This document shows positions 1 through 10,376 of a DNA stretch of 64,000 nucleotides, one piece after another. Positions within the stretch are counted from its first letter, which is position 1. Every line of letters starts with the position of its first letter. Origin of the DNA: Myxocyprinus asiaticus (lineage: Eukaryota > Chordata > Actinopteri > Cypriniformes > Catostomidae); contig NC_059362.1 in the NCBI RefSeq assembly GCF_019703515.2, forward strand, positions 47,753,092 through 47,817,091, in the 5' to 3' direction. A program made the translations under genes and the position numbers. The notes under the pieces are model-generated. The model was not told where the DNA came from. It did no database searches and saw only the letters and a program-made list of their open reading frames with translations.

Positions 1-3000
1 GAGTTTGTTTTATAGATTATCTTTTGTTGTGTAATTCTCTCTCAAAATCTGTATAGAAACACTGGACTTGAGCAATCCTACAGCAAAGTTGTCGCGGGGG
101 CTCTCGTAGGCGTACTTGGACTGTTTAAGTTTAAAGGGATGGACACCAGTTGGCACTGTCATGCACAGAGTTAATGTGCACATTTTTCTTTTTTCTGTTT
201 GTTTGGTTCAGGGGGAAGTTTGGGGTTTGATTGTAGCACTAATGTTGGAATGTAGTCTTTATAATTTTGTTTTTGACACACAATCTATTTTTTCTAATAT
301 GTCAAAATGTCAAATGTTAATATGAGTGGACTGTCTCTCTCCATGTGGAATGTGAATGGGTTGGGGCACCCCATAAAAAGAAGGAAGATTATTTCTCTTC
401 TTAAGCGTAAGAAATATGATATAGTGTTTCTTCAAGAAACGCATCTTTCCCCACAGGAAGCTGAAAAATTTGGGAAGATATGGGGTGGACATGTTTTCTT
501 TAGTGCTGTAAGAGCAGGGGAGTCATTACACTGATAAGTAAGCATCTACAATTCAAATGTCTCAAACAGATTTAAGATAATTTAGGAAGAGTCATTATTG
601 TTTTAGCAGAAATTCAGGGGCAAAGTCTTATTTTGGCTAATATTTACGCACCTAACAGTGATGATCAGGGCTATTTTATAGATCTTGGAGGGATGTTGCA
701 TGCCGCTGGCACCCCTCATGTTATAATATTGGGAGGAGACTTTAATCTTTTGATGGACTCAGTCCTTGATCATACTAAAGCAAAAGTGTGTAAGCCCCCT
801 TGAGCAACATTGATGCTTCACAGGATGTGTAAAAAATCTTGGTCTTACAGATATTTGGAGACTTTTGAACCCATCTGGTAGGGACAATACATTTTTTTCA
901 TCAGTCCATAAGATTTATTCTAGAATAGATTTTTTTTATATCTAAGTCCCTCATTTCATCTGTTGTTGATTGCTCAATAGTAAACATTTTAGTCTCTGAT
1001 CACGCCCTGATGAGTTTAGAGGTGTTGCCACCTTAATGTATCCCTTTTTGCAAAATCCTGAATTCCAACAAATGTTAAAGGCTGAAATCAATGTTTATAT
1101 GGAGACCAACTGGTCCTCAGTATCCTCCGTGGCTTGGGAGGCACTTAAGGCGGTTCTTAGAGGCCGGATCATACAGTATGCCTCATTCCAAAAAGCACAA
1201 AGAACTCGTGGAGTGCAGAGGCAGAGCTGAAGCGCCGATTGTCGTCTGATGGCCTCAGAGAATTGACTCAATTGAAATACTGATATAATACTATTTTGTC
1301 GTGGAAGGTGGAGTTTTGGCTATTCAGGGCAAGAGTCAGGGGACAAGGCAGGAAAACTCCTGGCTAGATATATAAAACAGAGAGAGTATTTTTCTACAAT
1401 TCCCTCAGTGAAACCTGCTGGTGGTGAAATATTTACCTCAGCCATTGATATTAATAATGCTTTTAAAGAATTCTATCTTGATCTTTATAGTTCCACATCT
1501 TTGTCTACTGATGAAGATATTAGAAACTTTGTGGAACTATTAGAACTTCCTAAACTGACGGCTGAGCAAAAAAATTATCTTTATTCTGAGATAACCTTGG
1601 AGGAGCTTTGCAAGGTAATTAAGGCCTTGCCTACAGGCAAGTCTCTGGGGCCAGATGGCTTTGCTGCTGAGTTTCTTAGATCTTATGCTACAGAATGGGC
1701 TCCACTTTTGTTAGAAGTTTATACCGAATCATTAAAGAATGGAAAGCTTCCGACAACCATGACACAAGCACGGATCAGTCTGACTGCGAGTGTAAGAGTT
1801 ACTGTCCAATTTCCCTGATCCAGCTAGACGTTAAAATATTGTCCAAAATTGTGGCTAACCGATTAAGTGAAGTTATGACATCTCTTATACATATAGATCA
1901 GGTGGGGTTTATTTGGGGCCCTAGCTCTTCTGATAACATTAGGCATTTCATCAATATTATGTGGTCAGTGGCGAATGATCAGACTCAGGTCGCTGCCATC
2001 TCACTTGATGCTGAAAAGGCAGTTGATATGGTAGAATGGGATTATCTTTTTAAGATTTTAGAAATGTACTGGTTCAGGAATACTTTTATTGTTTGGATTA
2101 AGTTACTTTATAGACACCCGGTAGTGTCGGTACAAACGAATGGATTAATTTCAGATTATTTTACTCCAGATAGGGGCACCTGGCAGGGTTGCCCTCTTGC
2201 CCTATTATTGTTCTGTCTTGCCCTGGAACCATTAGCAGCCGCGATAAGAAAGGAGGATGGTTTTTCTGGGGTTGTGGCGGGAGGTGTGCCGCATAAGCTT
2301 TTGCTTTACGCAGATGATATTTTTTTTATTTGTCTCCGACCCTACTAGATCTATACCTTGCCTCCACAGAATTATTCATTCCTTTTATAAGTTTTCAGGA
2401 TACAGAGTCAGTTGGTCTAAATCTGAAGTTTTGGCTCTGACAGCGAACGGCCTGGTAACGGCTTTTCAGCCGGGCGCCTTCCAGTGGCCCAAACAGGGCA
2501 TTAAGTATTTGGGTATTTTATTCCTTGCAACTTTGTGTGATTTAGTTAGAGTTAATTTTGACCCTATAATAAAAAGGTTTTCGAGCGATGTGGGCAGGTG
2601 GGCTTCATTAAATTTATCTATGATTATTAAGGTTAATGTTATCAAAATTAATTGTATTTCAAAATTAAACTACCTGCTACAGTCTCTCCATATAGATGTC
2701 CCCCTCTCTTATTTCAAGCAATTTGATAGCATAGCGAAGTCCTTCATTTGGAATGGTAAACGTCCCAGATTACATTTCATTAAGTTGCATAGGCTAATTG
2801 ACAAAGGTGGGCTAGGTCTACCCAAGATTTTGTTTTATTATGCATTCAGTCTCATTGGATGCTTCTACCTGAGAGAGCCCCTCCCTGGTTTTGTATTGAA
2901 CAGGAATTTCTTGCCCCTATTTCGCCATTGCAAAGCCTTTCTACCAAACTACAGTAATTGGAGAAGTTAAATTACACCCCGTTATCTCTCATTTGCACTC

Positions 3001-3328
3001 AGTATGGACAAAAGTGTCCAGAGTGGTTAATTCAGACATTTATTTAAATGTTGCCTCGAGCATATGGCTGAACCCAAAATGATGTATTAATAAGTCCCCT
3101 TTCTGCTGGTCAGAGTGGATTGTGAGGGAGGTCAATACACTCGGTGAGTGTAGAGTGTTGAGATCCTTTGAAAACTTGGTTCAACATTTTGGGATTCCCA
3201 GATCTCAGTTCTTTAGGTATTTACAGCTGTGCCACCTGCTCTGTACTATATTTGGGAGTAGTATACACCCCCCCTAAAGCGGCAGATACTCTGGGAGAGG
3301 TGATTACTGCTTTTGGAAAAGGTCATGA
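1..3328 (+). mobile_element. L1-type LINE, unit A copy, 5' end outside window
   Basis: This is a non-LTR retrotransposon on the plus strand. It matches, at lower quality, the full-length opposite-strand copy at 20184-25589. The copy enters the window already inside the region between ORF1 and ORF2. It runs through an endonuclease start (307), reverse transcriptase blocks (about 1408-2970) and the 3' part of ORF2. It stops abruptly at about 3328 against an L2 fragment, with no poly-A tail, so the 3' end was lost to a deletion. Frameshifts and stops run throughout, so it is a fossil. Confidence 0.9.
307..2970 (+). pseudogene. L1 ORF2 remnant (endonuclease + reverse transcriptase)
   Basis: The protein would nick target DNA and reverse transcribe the element's RNA. 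The start shows the N-terminal AP-endonuclease motif (LSLSMWNVNGLGHP, then IVFLQETH). RT follows from about 1600, with LPTGKSLGPDGFAAEF, then [19 protein letters not shown], then the polymerase active-site box LLLYADDIFF (YADD codons at 2307-2318). The reading frame changes several times (for example near 534, 1230, 1800 and 2330), and the middle of the endonuclease is broken. The catalytic YADD is kept here, while the related copy on the other strand has YTDD. It is clearly non-functional. Confidence 0.88.
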
Positions 3329-4018
3329 ATAAACACCAAGGATTGTTGTGGTTATTTTCTATGAGTTTGCTAAAATACTGTATGCTGACCTGGATTTAGT
3401 GCCTGTCTGTAGCTACAGATACTATCCTTCCATGCACCGCGAAATGCCTTGCGCTCCATTTTCCAAGCTGCTCTCTTGAAAGCATGAGTGTGATCATTGT
3501 ACCATGGTGCAGGGCTTTTTTCTTTCATTTTTTTTAATCGAAGGGGGGTGACACTATCAAGAGTCCTAGAGAAGACTGTATTTATATTTTTTGTTATTAC
3601 ATCAAGTTGTTCTAGTATAGTATAGTATAGTAACATCAACTCCATTTGACAGAATTAAATCTAGCGTATGATTATGGTGATGAGTTGTTCCTGTCACATT
3701 TTGTCTGACTGCAAGAGAGTTGAGAATATAGATAAATGCTAATCCCAATGTGTCATTTTCATTATCTATGTGAATGTTGAAGTCACCAACAATTAAAGCT
3801 CTATCTACAGTAACTACTAGATCTGACAGAAAATATGCAAATTCACCAAGGAAATCAGAATCAGAATATGGCCCGGGTGATCTATATACTGTAGCAAGCG
3901 CAAAAGATGACAGAGATTAAGCATTAAGCATTATTAGTTCAAAAGACTTAAACGTATATCCTGTCCCCTGAGAAACACCAAAAACTTCACTGTAAATTGT
4001 AGCAACACCTCCTCGACC
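3329..4018 (-). mobile_element. L2/CR1-type LINE fragment (endonuclease and linker)
   Basis: Read on the minus strand, this encodes the second half of an AP-endonuclease, with motifs GDFNIHIDNENDTLG and HHHNHTLDLILSNG. A linker follows with KEKSPAPWYNDHTHAFKRAA. The block is paralogous to 25816-26698 in unit B but starts later, because an adjoining deletion removed about the first 100 bases. Frames are broken. The clade assignment rests on the style of the RT block at 19458-19784 and the SGNH ORF1 at 7994-8710, which probably belong to the same family. Confidence 0.75.
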
Positions 4019-4085
4019 CCATTTTTTCTTTTTAAATTGACGCGACCCATATGCACAACCACCACTTAAAATGTTACATGCAATA
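4019..4085. mobile_element. hAT transposon end fragment
   Basis: This short stretch matches 26726-26790, where it follows a CAGTGGTTTTCAAAC terminus typical of hAT elements. Here the terminus itself is missing. It is probably the 3' end of the hAT element whose transposase remnant lies at 6273-7745, separated from it by microsatellites, a Tc1 and a MITE. Confidence 0.5.
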
Positions 4086-4094
4086 AGAATACTA

Positions 4095-4095
<1 letters not shown>

Positions 4096-4149
<54 letters not shown>

Positions 4150-4271
4150 CAGTATATATATATACGTGTGTGTGTGTGTGTATGTATATAACTTAATGAG
4201 AAGGGTGGGCCTGCTTATTCTGCATAATCTGGTGTATATATATGTGTGTGTGTGTGTGTGTGTAGTGTATA

Positions 4272-4331
<60 letters not shown>

Positions 4332-4368
4332 TATACACTACACACACACACATATATATATATATATA
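4096..4368. repeat. TA/TG microsatellite with a long palindrome
   Basis: Alternating TA and TG/CA runs enclose a 40-base piece of hAT 3' coding sequence (about 4190-4232, ending NKQAHPSH on the minus strand). From about 4231 to 4365 the arms are perfect inverted copies: TG run, TAGTGTATATGAATATAT, TA run, then the complement. This would form a hairpin or cruciform. The Tc1 element at 4369 sits in the end of this TA run. Confidence 0.9.
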
Positions 4369-5615
4369 CACTATATTGCCAAAAGTATTCGCTCATCTGC
4401 CTTTAGACGCATATGAACTTAAGTGACATCCCATTCTTAATCCATAGGGTTTAATATGACGTCGGCCCACCCTTTGCAGCTATAACAGCTTCAACTCTTC
4501 TGGGAAGGCTTTCCACAAGGTTTAGGAGTGTGTTTATGGGAATTTTTGACCATTCTTCCAGAAGCGCATTTGTGAGGTCAGACACTGATGTTGGACGAGA
4601 AGGCCTGGCTCGCAGTCTTCACTCTAATTCATCCCAAAGGTGCTCTATCGGGTTGAGGTCAGGACTCTGTGCAGGCCAGTCAAGTTCTTCCACACCAAAC
4701 TCGCTCATCCATGTCTTTATGGACCTTGCTTTGTGCACTGGTGCGCAGTCATGTTGGAACAGGAAGGGGCCATCCCCAAACTGTTCCCACAAAGTTGGGA
4801 GCATGGAATTGTCCAAAATCTCTTGGTATGCTGAAGCATTCAGAGTTCCTTTCACTGGAACTAAGGGGCCAAGCCCAGCTCCTGAAAAACAACCCCACAC
4901 CATAATCCCCCTCCACCAAACTTCGCAGTTGGCACAATGCAGTCAGACAAGTACCGTTCTCCTGGCAACCGCCAAACTCAGACTCATTCATCAGATTGCC
5001 AGATGGAGAAGCCTGATTCGTCACTCCAGAGAACGCATCTCCACTGCTCTAGAGTCCAGTGGCAGCGTGCTTTACACCACTGCATCCGACGCTTTGCATT
5101 GCACTTGGTGATGTATGGCTTGGATGCACCTGCTCGGCCATGGAAACCCATTCCATGAAGCTCTCCACGCACTGTTCTTGAGCTAATCTGAAGGCCACAT
5201 GAACTTTGGAGGTCTGTAGCGATTGACTCAGCAGAAAGTTGGCGACCTCTGCGCACTATGCGCCTCAGCATCCGCTGACCACGCTCTGTCATTTTACGTG
5301 GCCTACCACTTCGTGGCTGAGTTGCTGTCATTCCCAATCGCTTCCACTTTGTTATAATACCACTGACAGTTGACTGTGGAATATTTAGTAGCGAGGAAAT
5401 TTCACGACTGGACTTGTTGCACAGGTGGCATCCTATCACAGTACCACGCTGGAATTCACTGAGTTCCTGAGAGCGGCCCATTCTTTCACAAATGTTTGTA
5501 GAAGCAGTCTGCATGCCTAGGTGCTTCATTTTATACACCTGTGGCCATGGAAGTGATTGGAACACCTGAATTCAATTATTTGGATGGGTGAGCGAATACT
5601 TTTGGCAATATAGTG
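4369..5615 (-). mobile_element. Tc1-like transposon with TA target duplication
   Basis: The 1247-bp element has terminal inverted repeats CACTATATTGCCAAAAGTAT and its complement. It is flanked by TA at 4367-4368 and 5616-5617. It encodes one minus-strand transposase. Insertion was into a TA microsatellite. Confidence 0.92.
4453..5481 (-). pseudogene. Tc1 transposase, nonsense-inactivated
   Basis: This is a cut-and-paste transposase of the DD34E family, and the frame has its full length (343 codons) from an ATG at 5481 to a TAA at 4453. The N-terminal paired-like DNA-binding region begins MGRSQELSEFQRG and is followed by SGRPRKM. The catalytic core keeps the first acidic block (LWSDESGFSIW) and the [13 protein letters not shown] block with the final glutamate. 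At least three in-frame stops interrupt it: two just after the first catalytic block (about 4978 and 4972) and one after DELE (about 4619). They look like CGA-to-TGA or TGG-to-TGA changes, as expected from methylated-CpG or other transition decay. No indel was needed to follow the frame. Confidence 0.88.
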
Positions 5616-5629
5616 TATATATATATATA

Positions 5630-6159
5630 CACTACCAGTCAAAAGTTTTTAAACACTTGACTGAAATGTTTCTCATGATCTTAAAAATCTTTTGATCTGA
5701 AGGCGTATGCTTAAATGTTTGAAATAAGTTTTGTAGACAAAAATATATTTGTGCCACCATATTAATTTATTTCATTATAAAACTACAATTTAATAAAAAA
5801 ATAAATAAAAAAAGTTTTTGAAATTGATGACTTGGACCAAATGATAAAGAAAAGCAAATAAGTGCCCAACATAGATGAGAACTCCTTCAATACTGTTTAA
5901 AATGCATCCCAGGGTGATACCTCAAGAAGTTGGTTGAGAAAATGTCAAGAGTACGTGTCTGCAAATTCTAGGCAAAGGGGGACTACTCTGAAGATGCTCA
6001 AATATAACACAGTTTTGAATTATTTTGGATTTTGTTTAGCCACAACATAATTCCCATAGTTCCATTTATGTTCTTCCATAGTTTTGATGACTTTACTATT
6101 ATTCTAAAATGTGAAGAAAAAATTATTATAATAAAGAGTGTTTCAAAACTTTTGACCGG

Positions 6160-6164
<5 letters not shown>
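5630..6164. mobile_element. Non-autonomous Tc1/mariner-like MITE
   Basis: This 535-bp element has no coding capacity. It has inverted termini CACTACCAGTCAAAAGTTTT and CAAAACTTTTGACCGGTAGTG and starts right after a TA. A second copy, split by a SINE, is at 43030-43992. Both insertions abut TA/TG microsatellites. Confidence 0.85.
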
Positions 6165-6234
<70 letters not shown>

Positions 6235-6262
6235 TGTGTGTGTGTGTGTGTGTGTGTATGTA
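6165..6262. repeat. TG-TA-CA-TG compound microsatellite
   Basis: Runs of TG, TA, CA and TG follow each other and are partly self-complementary. This tract separates the MITE at 5630 from the hAT 3' end. Confidence 0.95.
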
Positions 6263-6272
6263 TATAACTTAA

Positions 6273-7745
6273 TTAATGAGAAGGGTGGGCCTGCTTGTTC
6301 TGCATAATTTGGTCCCAAGCCAGTTCGCAGGACGACAGGGCAACACACATGTCTGGAGAAGCTTTCAGTTTATTTAGCTGTTTTGTCTTCATTTTGGTTA
6401 AAATGGAGAATCTAGTTTCACACATATAGGTAGATGTGAAGGGCAGTAGCAATGAAATGCTTTCTTTGCTCAGCATGGGATACTCGGTGGAGAGGCCAAT
6501 CCAGAACAAAGACAATTTTTCTGTTTTGTGTCGAGTTTTCAATGTGCCGTCACAGGTTAGTTGCAGCATTTCTGATTCTTCTTCAGGAGTTAAATTCAGT
6601 TCAGCAATTGAATCTGGGGTTTCAAAGTCAAAGGGATTTTTCACCCACTGCTTGTCTTTTAATTAATTGAACTTCTCCTGTGGAAAGTAGCGAGAGAAAT
6701 TCCCCATCAGTGCATCCAGATGTGACTGAATGAGGTGTGACCGATTTCTTTGACACACCATTTTCTTTAATGTGTTTCATCATTGTCGGGAACATATAGT
6801 AGATTGGGGTTTTGAGTCGCAGCTGCCAAAGTTCTAGTGACTTCTAGTGAAAGCCTGAATTTGTTTGCAATGTCTGAAAATATTGTCCTCTCTCCTTGTA
6901 ATTTTAGATTCAGTTCGTTTTGAACAGATAATATGTCAGCAAGATAAGACCAAGCCATTTTTATCACTGAATGAGCTTGCGAGACAGTTTCTCAGTTAGG
7001 AAAGCATGTATTTCATCCCTCAATTCGTACACTTGGCTGACCACCCTGCCCTTCGACAGCCATCTCACATCTGTATGAAATAGTAAATGTGTGTGCTCGG
7101 CTCCCGTTTCAGTACACAGGGCCTTGAAAAGTCGACTATTAAGAGCACTAACTTTAATGTAGTTTACAACTTTAGCAATGTCTCTCATCACCACTTCAAG
7201 CTTAGGTGGTATACCTTTTGATGCCAAAGCTTCACGATGAATAAAACAATGATTCCATACAATGTGCTTTTCCTTTGGCAACAAGATATAACTTTATAAG
7301 ATGCCAAGTGCAATTTTTGATTGTGTGTTACGCTTTTGCTGAGTACCTGAGCTGATGACTGAATTTTTTGAGCCTTTCTCTGAAAAAAGATAATGGTTTG
7401 TCCGCCAGATCGGCATGACGTGTACTTAAATGTCTTTCGCTGGTTTCAAACTTTCATTTGCCAACTTTTCCCTACATACTATGCACACTGGTACTGCAGC
7501 ATGACCTGCGTCGGAACAGCTGATGAACCCAAACTTCAAAAAATTATCTTTATATGGCCTTACTCCGGATTTCTGCTTTTTCGCATGCATCGCCTTCACA
7601 ATCTTTTCTGCTGATCTCCGCTGTGTGCAGCAGGGTTGGACGGCTGACAGCATTTTCTGCTGCTTCATTTGAAGGGGTCTTGGTCTCAGGCCCTCTTTCT
7701 TGTGAAAAAATCATCAATGGTACTTTTTGACTTTGGCCTGCTCAT
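6273..7745 (-). pseudogene. hAT transposase remnant (ZBED5/SCAND3-like), internally deleted
   Basis: The minus strand encodes a BED-finger hAT transposase in pieces. The start is MSRPKSKSTIDDFFTRKRA at 7745. A BED-type domain follows with FLKFGFISC and VCIVCREKLANESLKP (about 7560-7430). Next are the middle region [17 protein letters not shown] (7284 down) and the C-terminal dimerisation domain with LLPFTSTYMCETRFSILT (6644-6273). Between about 7425 and 7285 the segment holding the catalytic aspartates is gone. The paralogous copy in unit B (28145-31136) still has that segment but lacks the N terminus. The last 123 residues differ from unit B at only 4 positions, so the two copies share a recent origin. 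Vertebrates carry domesticated relatives, but these broken frames argue against domestication here. Confidence 0.85.
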
Positions 7746-7993
7746 GTTCAACATAAAAGAAACTAAATACTGGCTAGTAATGTCACGCTAGTGAAGGCTT
7801 TGCATCATTGCAGTGGGAAAAAGAAAATGGCTGCGTCAACGACATATTCTGAGCACTGCGTGAGGTCTCAAAAAGTGTAAGGGTTGACAGAGGTGTAGTA
7901 TTTATTTTGAGTTTAGTTGATGTATTTCTTGAATGAGTTTGTCTGCTTTCTGACCTGGGCCCTAGTAAGTCAAATACTATCACTATAAAGACT
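7746..7993. other. No gene seen; probable hAT 5' untranslated end
   Basis: There is no supportable coding sequence between the hAT transposase start and the L2 ORF1 fragment. It has no counterpart in unit B, where the hAT is truncated. Confidence 0.4.
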
Positions 7994-8710
7994 ATGAGCC
8001 AAATGACTAGAAAGGAGAGCGGCACCTTCCCTGGAGGGATGAGTCCATCTCATTTAGCAGGTCAGGTCTACCCCAAAAACTCTTCCAAATTCCTATGCTA
8101 TTCTCCGGACACCGCTCAGATATCCAGCCGTTCAGTGACACTAATCTACAATAAACCTTGTCACTATGATGAGCAGGGAGGGGGCCAGAGCATATTACAG
8201 TGTCTGACATCATTTAGTGATATCCGACTGTCGAAGCCGGACATCGTTAGTGCAGACATCTACATTTAGCATTAGCCAGCACTTGTAAATTTAATCTGAT
8301 ATCAGATGCCCGAGCCCCCGAAATGCATTTAACAATAGTGGCTGGAGTCTCTATTCCACGTTCCTTACAATAGAATCACCTATTACTAAGGCTCTTTCAA
8401 CATGATTCTCAGTGGGTGCATCACTGAGTGGGGAGAAACGATTGGTGATCCTAACAGGAACGGGAGAGTGGTGTCGCTTTGCTGAGCGAGTTTGCCGCCG
8501 AGACGCCACCCAAACACCCTGCTGCGGGGGTTCTACAGCCAGAATCAAAGTGTGTGTGTTGCTTGCTGTACTACCCGCATCCGAAACAGTATCTACCGGA
8601 TTCTCTTTCTCACTGACCTCCACTAGCGTTCAGATGCGTGTCTCTAACTCAACCTTCTCTGTCAGCCTGAATAATTCTTTACATTTATCACATGTAAATC
8701 TCTCACTGCT
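7994..8710 (-). pseudogene. LINE ORF1 fragment with SGNH-hydrolase (esterase) domain
   Basis: The minus strand shows an N-terminal CxxC segment (RFTCDKCKELFRLTEKVEL, about 8690-8635). A linker follows, then the SGNH block I motif RALVIGDSIVRNVE, ending at 8351. The frame resumes as MSDTVICSGPLP (8213 down) and ends near WGRPDLLNE, where the catalytic Asp-His block is frameshifted. SGNH/esterase-like ORF1 proteins are known from CR1/L2-clade LINEs, so this is most likely ORF1 of the L2 family seen at 3329, 19458 and 25816. The part between 8350 and 8214 is degraded. The upstream edge is cut by an LTR fragment at 8711. Confidence 0.72.
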
Positions 8711-9435
8711 GTGCACCCTCACGGGCCAGCCACACCCTCCTCCTCGTCACACTCCTCCCCCGCCCGATTCAGGCTGGGGCGCCATCTGGACTGGCCTACC
8801 CCCCCCATCTCTGGAGGGGAGACGCTGCCCTTCTGGCCATTCCGCCAACCAATGGTCCACCCCGCCTCCTGGGAACCTGGGGAGAGATGAGGGGAGGGAG
8901 AAGGGAGAGGGAAAGGGCGAGCGGGAGAGACACACACAGGGAGAGGAGAGAGAGAGAAAACTTGCTCGCCAGTCCCCGGACACACCAACGCCTAGTCCTC
9001 AGCCACTCCTCCGCCCTCTGACGGATGGAACGGCTCCTCCCCTTCCTGGCGGATGGCAGCAGTTCCTCCGACTCCCGGCGGCCGGCAGCGACTCCTCCAT
9101 CCCCCAGCAGACCACTGCGGCTCCTCCCCTGGGGGACGGCAGTAGCGAGGACTCCACGACAGTGCATCCCTCCTTCTTCCCGGATTTCAGCACCAATGTA
9201 ACAGGTAAAGGTGGGCAAGAAGGAGGCGGGAACCAGCAGAACAGTCAACTTTAACTTTAATGACATAAATTAACTTAAACAAACATTAACACACACACAC
9301 ACAGCAGCCGCATGTGCCTCTCTCTCTCTCGAACTTGCATCTCCAGCTCCCCTTTATCTTTCTCTCCCGCTGATTAGTTGACTCAGCACCGGCCATGCAC
9401 CCTCAGGACCCGGCCACAGCCTCCTCCTTATCACA
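8711..9435 (-). mobile_element. TRIM-like LTR retrotransposon remnant with PBS and PPT
   Basis: Read on the minus strand: a 239-bp LTR (9435 to 9197) starts TGTGATAAGG and ends CTGTTACA. A primer-binding-site-like stretch follows at once (TTGGTGCTGAAATCCGGGAA). Then comes a 445-bp GC- and GA-rich internal region with no gag, pol or env motif, and a polypurine tract GCGGGGGAGGAG at about 8763-8752. The first 41 bp of a second LTR (TGTGACGAGG, to 8711) end the element. The missing coding region may be original (TRIM-like) or secondary. The LTR recurs at 31334-31566 and partly at 37754-37903. Confidence 0.72.
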
Positions 9436-9876
9436 CCATGACTTACCACAACTGTATGTTGTTGTTATGGTTGTTCTTGAGCTGCGAGGGTTTGAGATCG
9501 ATGTGGTACAATGTGGTTCCTGATCAGCAGATTTTTGATATTGATGCAATAATCCATGTAAAACAGAGGATAAAATGAATGCACGCAGTAGAGACATGAG
9601 ATGTAGACAAGCGGGGGAAAAAGAAAAGGAACAAAAAGAGAGAAACGGGTTTGCGGTAAAATACAGGCAGTTGAAACAGTAGAAAAGCAGAAAAAAAAGA
9701 AGCACACAGTAAAATGGCAAAGGATAAAATGATGAACGTATAAGAATAAGCAATGCTACACAGGCTAGCAAGCTACAAACACAGACTCGTGCAGTGTGCT
9801 GATCCCCTGACACATTGTAACAGTTCCACTCTTATTCCAACCAGTTTTTAGAACACACTCTGAAAATGTCAGAATC
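9436..9876. repeat. Unidentified duplicated block, unit A
   Basis: This sequence is repeated at 31567-32008 with few changes. On the minus strand a 136-codon frame (9813-9403) stays open, exactly as in the copy (31944-31534). The plus-strand frame starting MTYHNC is open in unit B but broken here. I do not recognise either product. The lysine/arginine-rich plus-strand frame and its position next to LTRs suggest transposon sequence. Confidence 0.5.
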
Positions 9877-10376
9877 NNNNNNNNNNNNNNNNNNNNNNNN
9901 NNNNNNNNNNNNNNNNNNNNNNNNNNNNNNNNNNNNNNNNNNNNNNNNNNNNNNNNNNNNNNNNNNNNNNNNNNNNNNNNNNNNNNNNNNNNNNNNNNNN
10001 NNNNNNNNNNNNNNNNNNNNNNNNNNNNNNNNNNNNNNNNNNNNNNNNNNNNNNNNNNNNNNNNNNNNNNNNNNNNNNNNNNNNNNNNNNNNNNNNNNNN
10101 NNNNNNNNNNNNNNNNNNNNNNNNNNNNNNNNNNNNNNNNNNNNNNNNNNNNNNNNNNNNNNNNNNNNNNNNNNNNNNNNNNNNNNNNNNNNNNNNNNNN
10201 NNNNNNNNNNNNNNNNNNNNNNNNNNNNNNNNNNNNNNNNNNNNNNNNNNNNNNNNNNNNNNNNNNNNNNNNNNNNNNNNNNNNNNNNNNNNNNNNNNNN
10301 NNNNNNNNNNNNNNNNNNNNNNNNNNNNNNNNNNNNNNNNNNNNNNNNNNNNNNNNNNNNNNNNNNNNNNNNNNNN
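9877..10376. other. Assembly gap of exactly 500 N
   Basis: The gap is 500 N. Its left edge (CAGAATC) and right edge (GCTAATGTGAAAATTGG) are nearly contiguous in the paralogous unit at about 32007. Confidence 0.99.

Noticed and set aside
4066..4426. YIYIYI / THTHTH open frames on both strands
   Set aside because: Pure TA/TG microsatellite translation.
8412..9254. 280-codon plus-strand frame rich in Pro, Gly and Arg
   Set aside because: It spans the complement of L2 ORF1 and the GC-rich LTR-element leader, and codes for no known domain; composition alone keeps it open.
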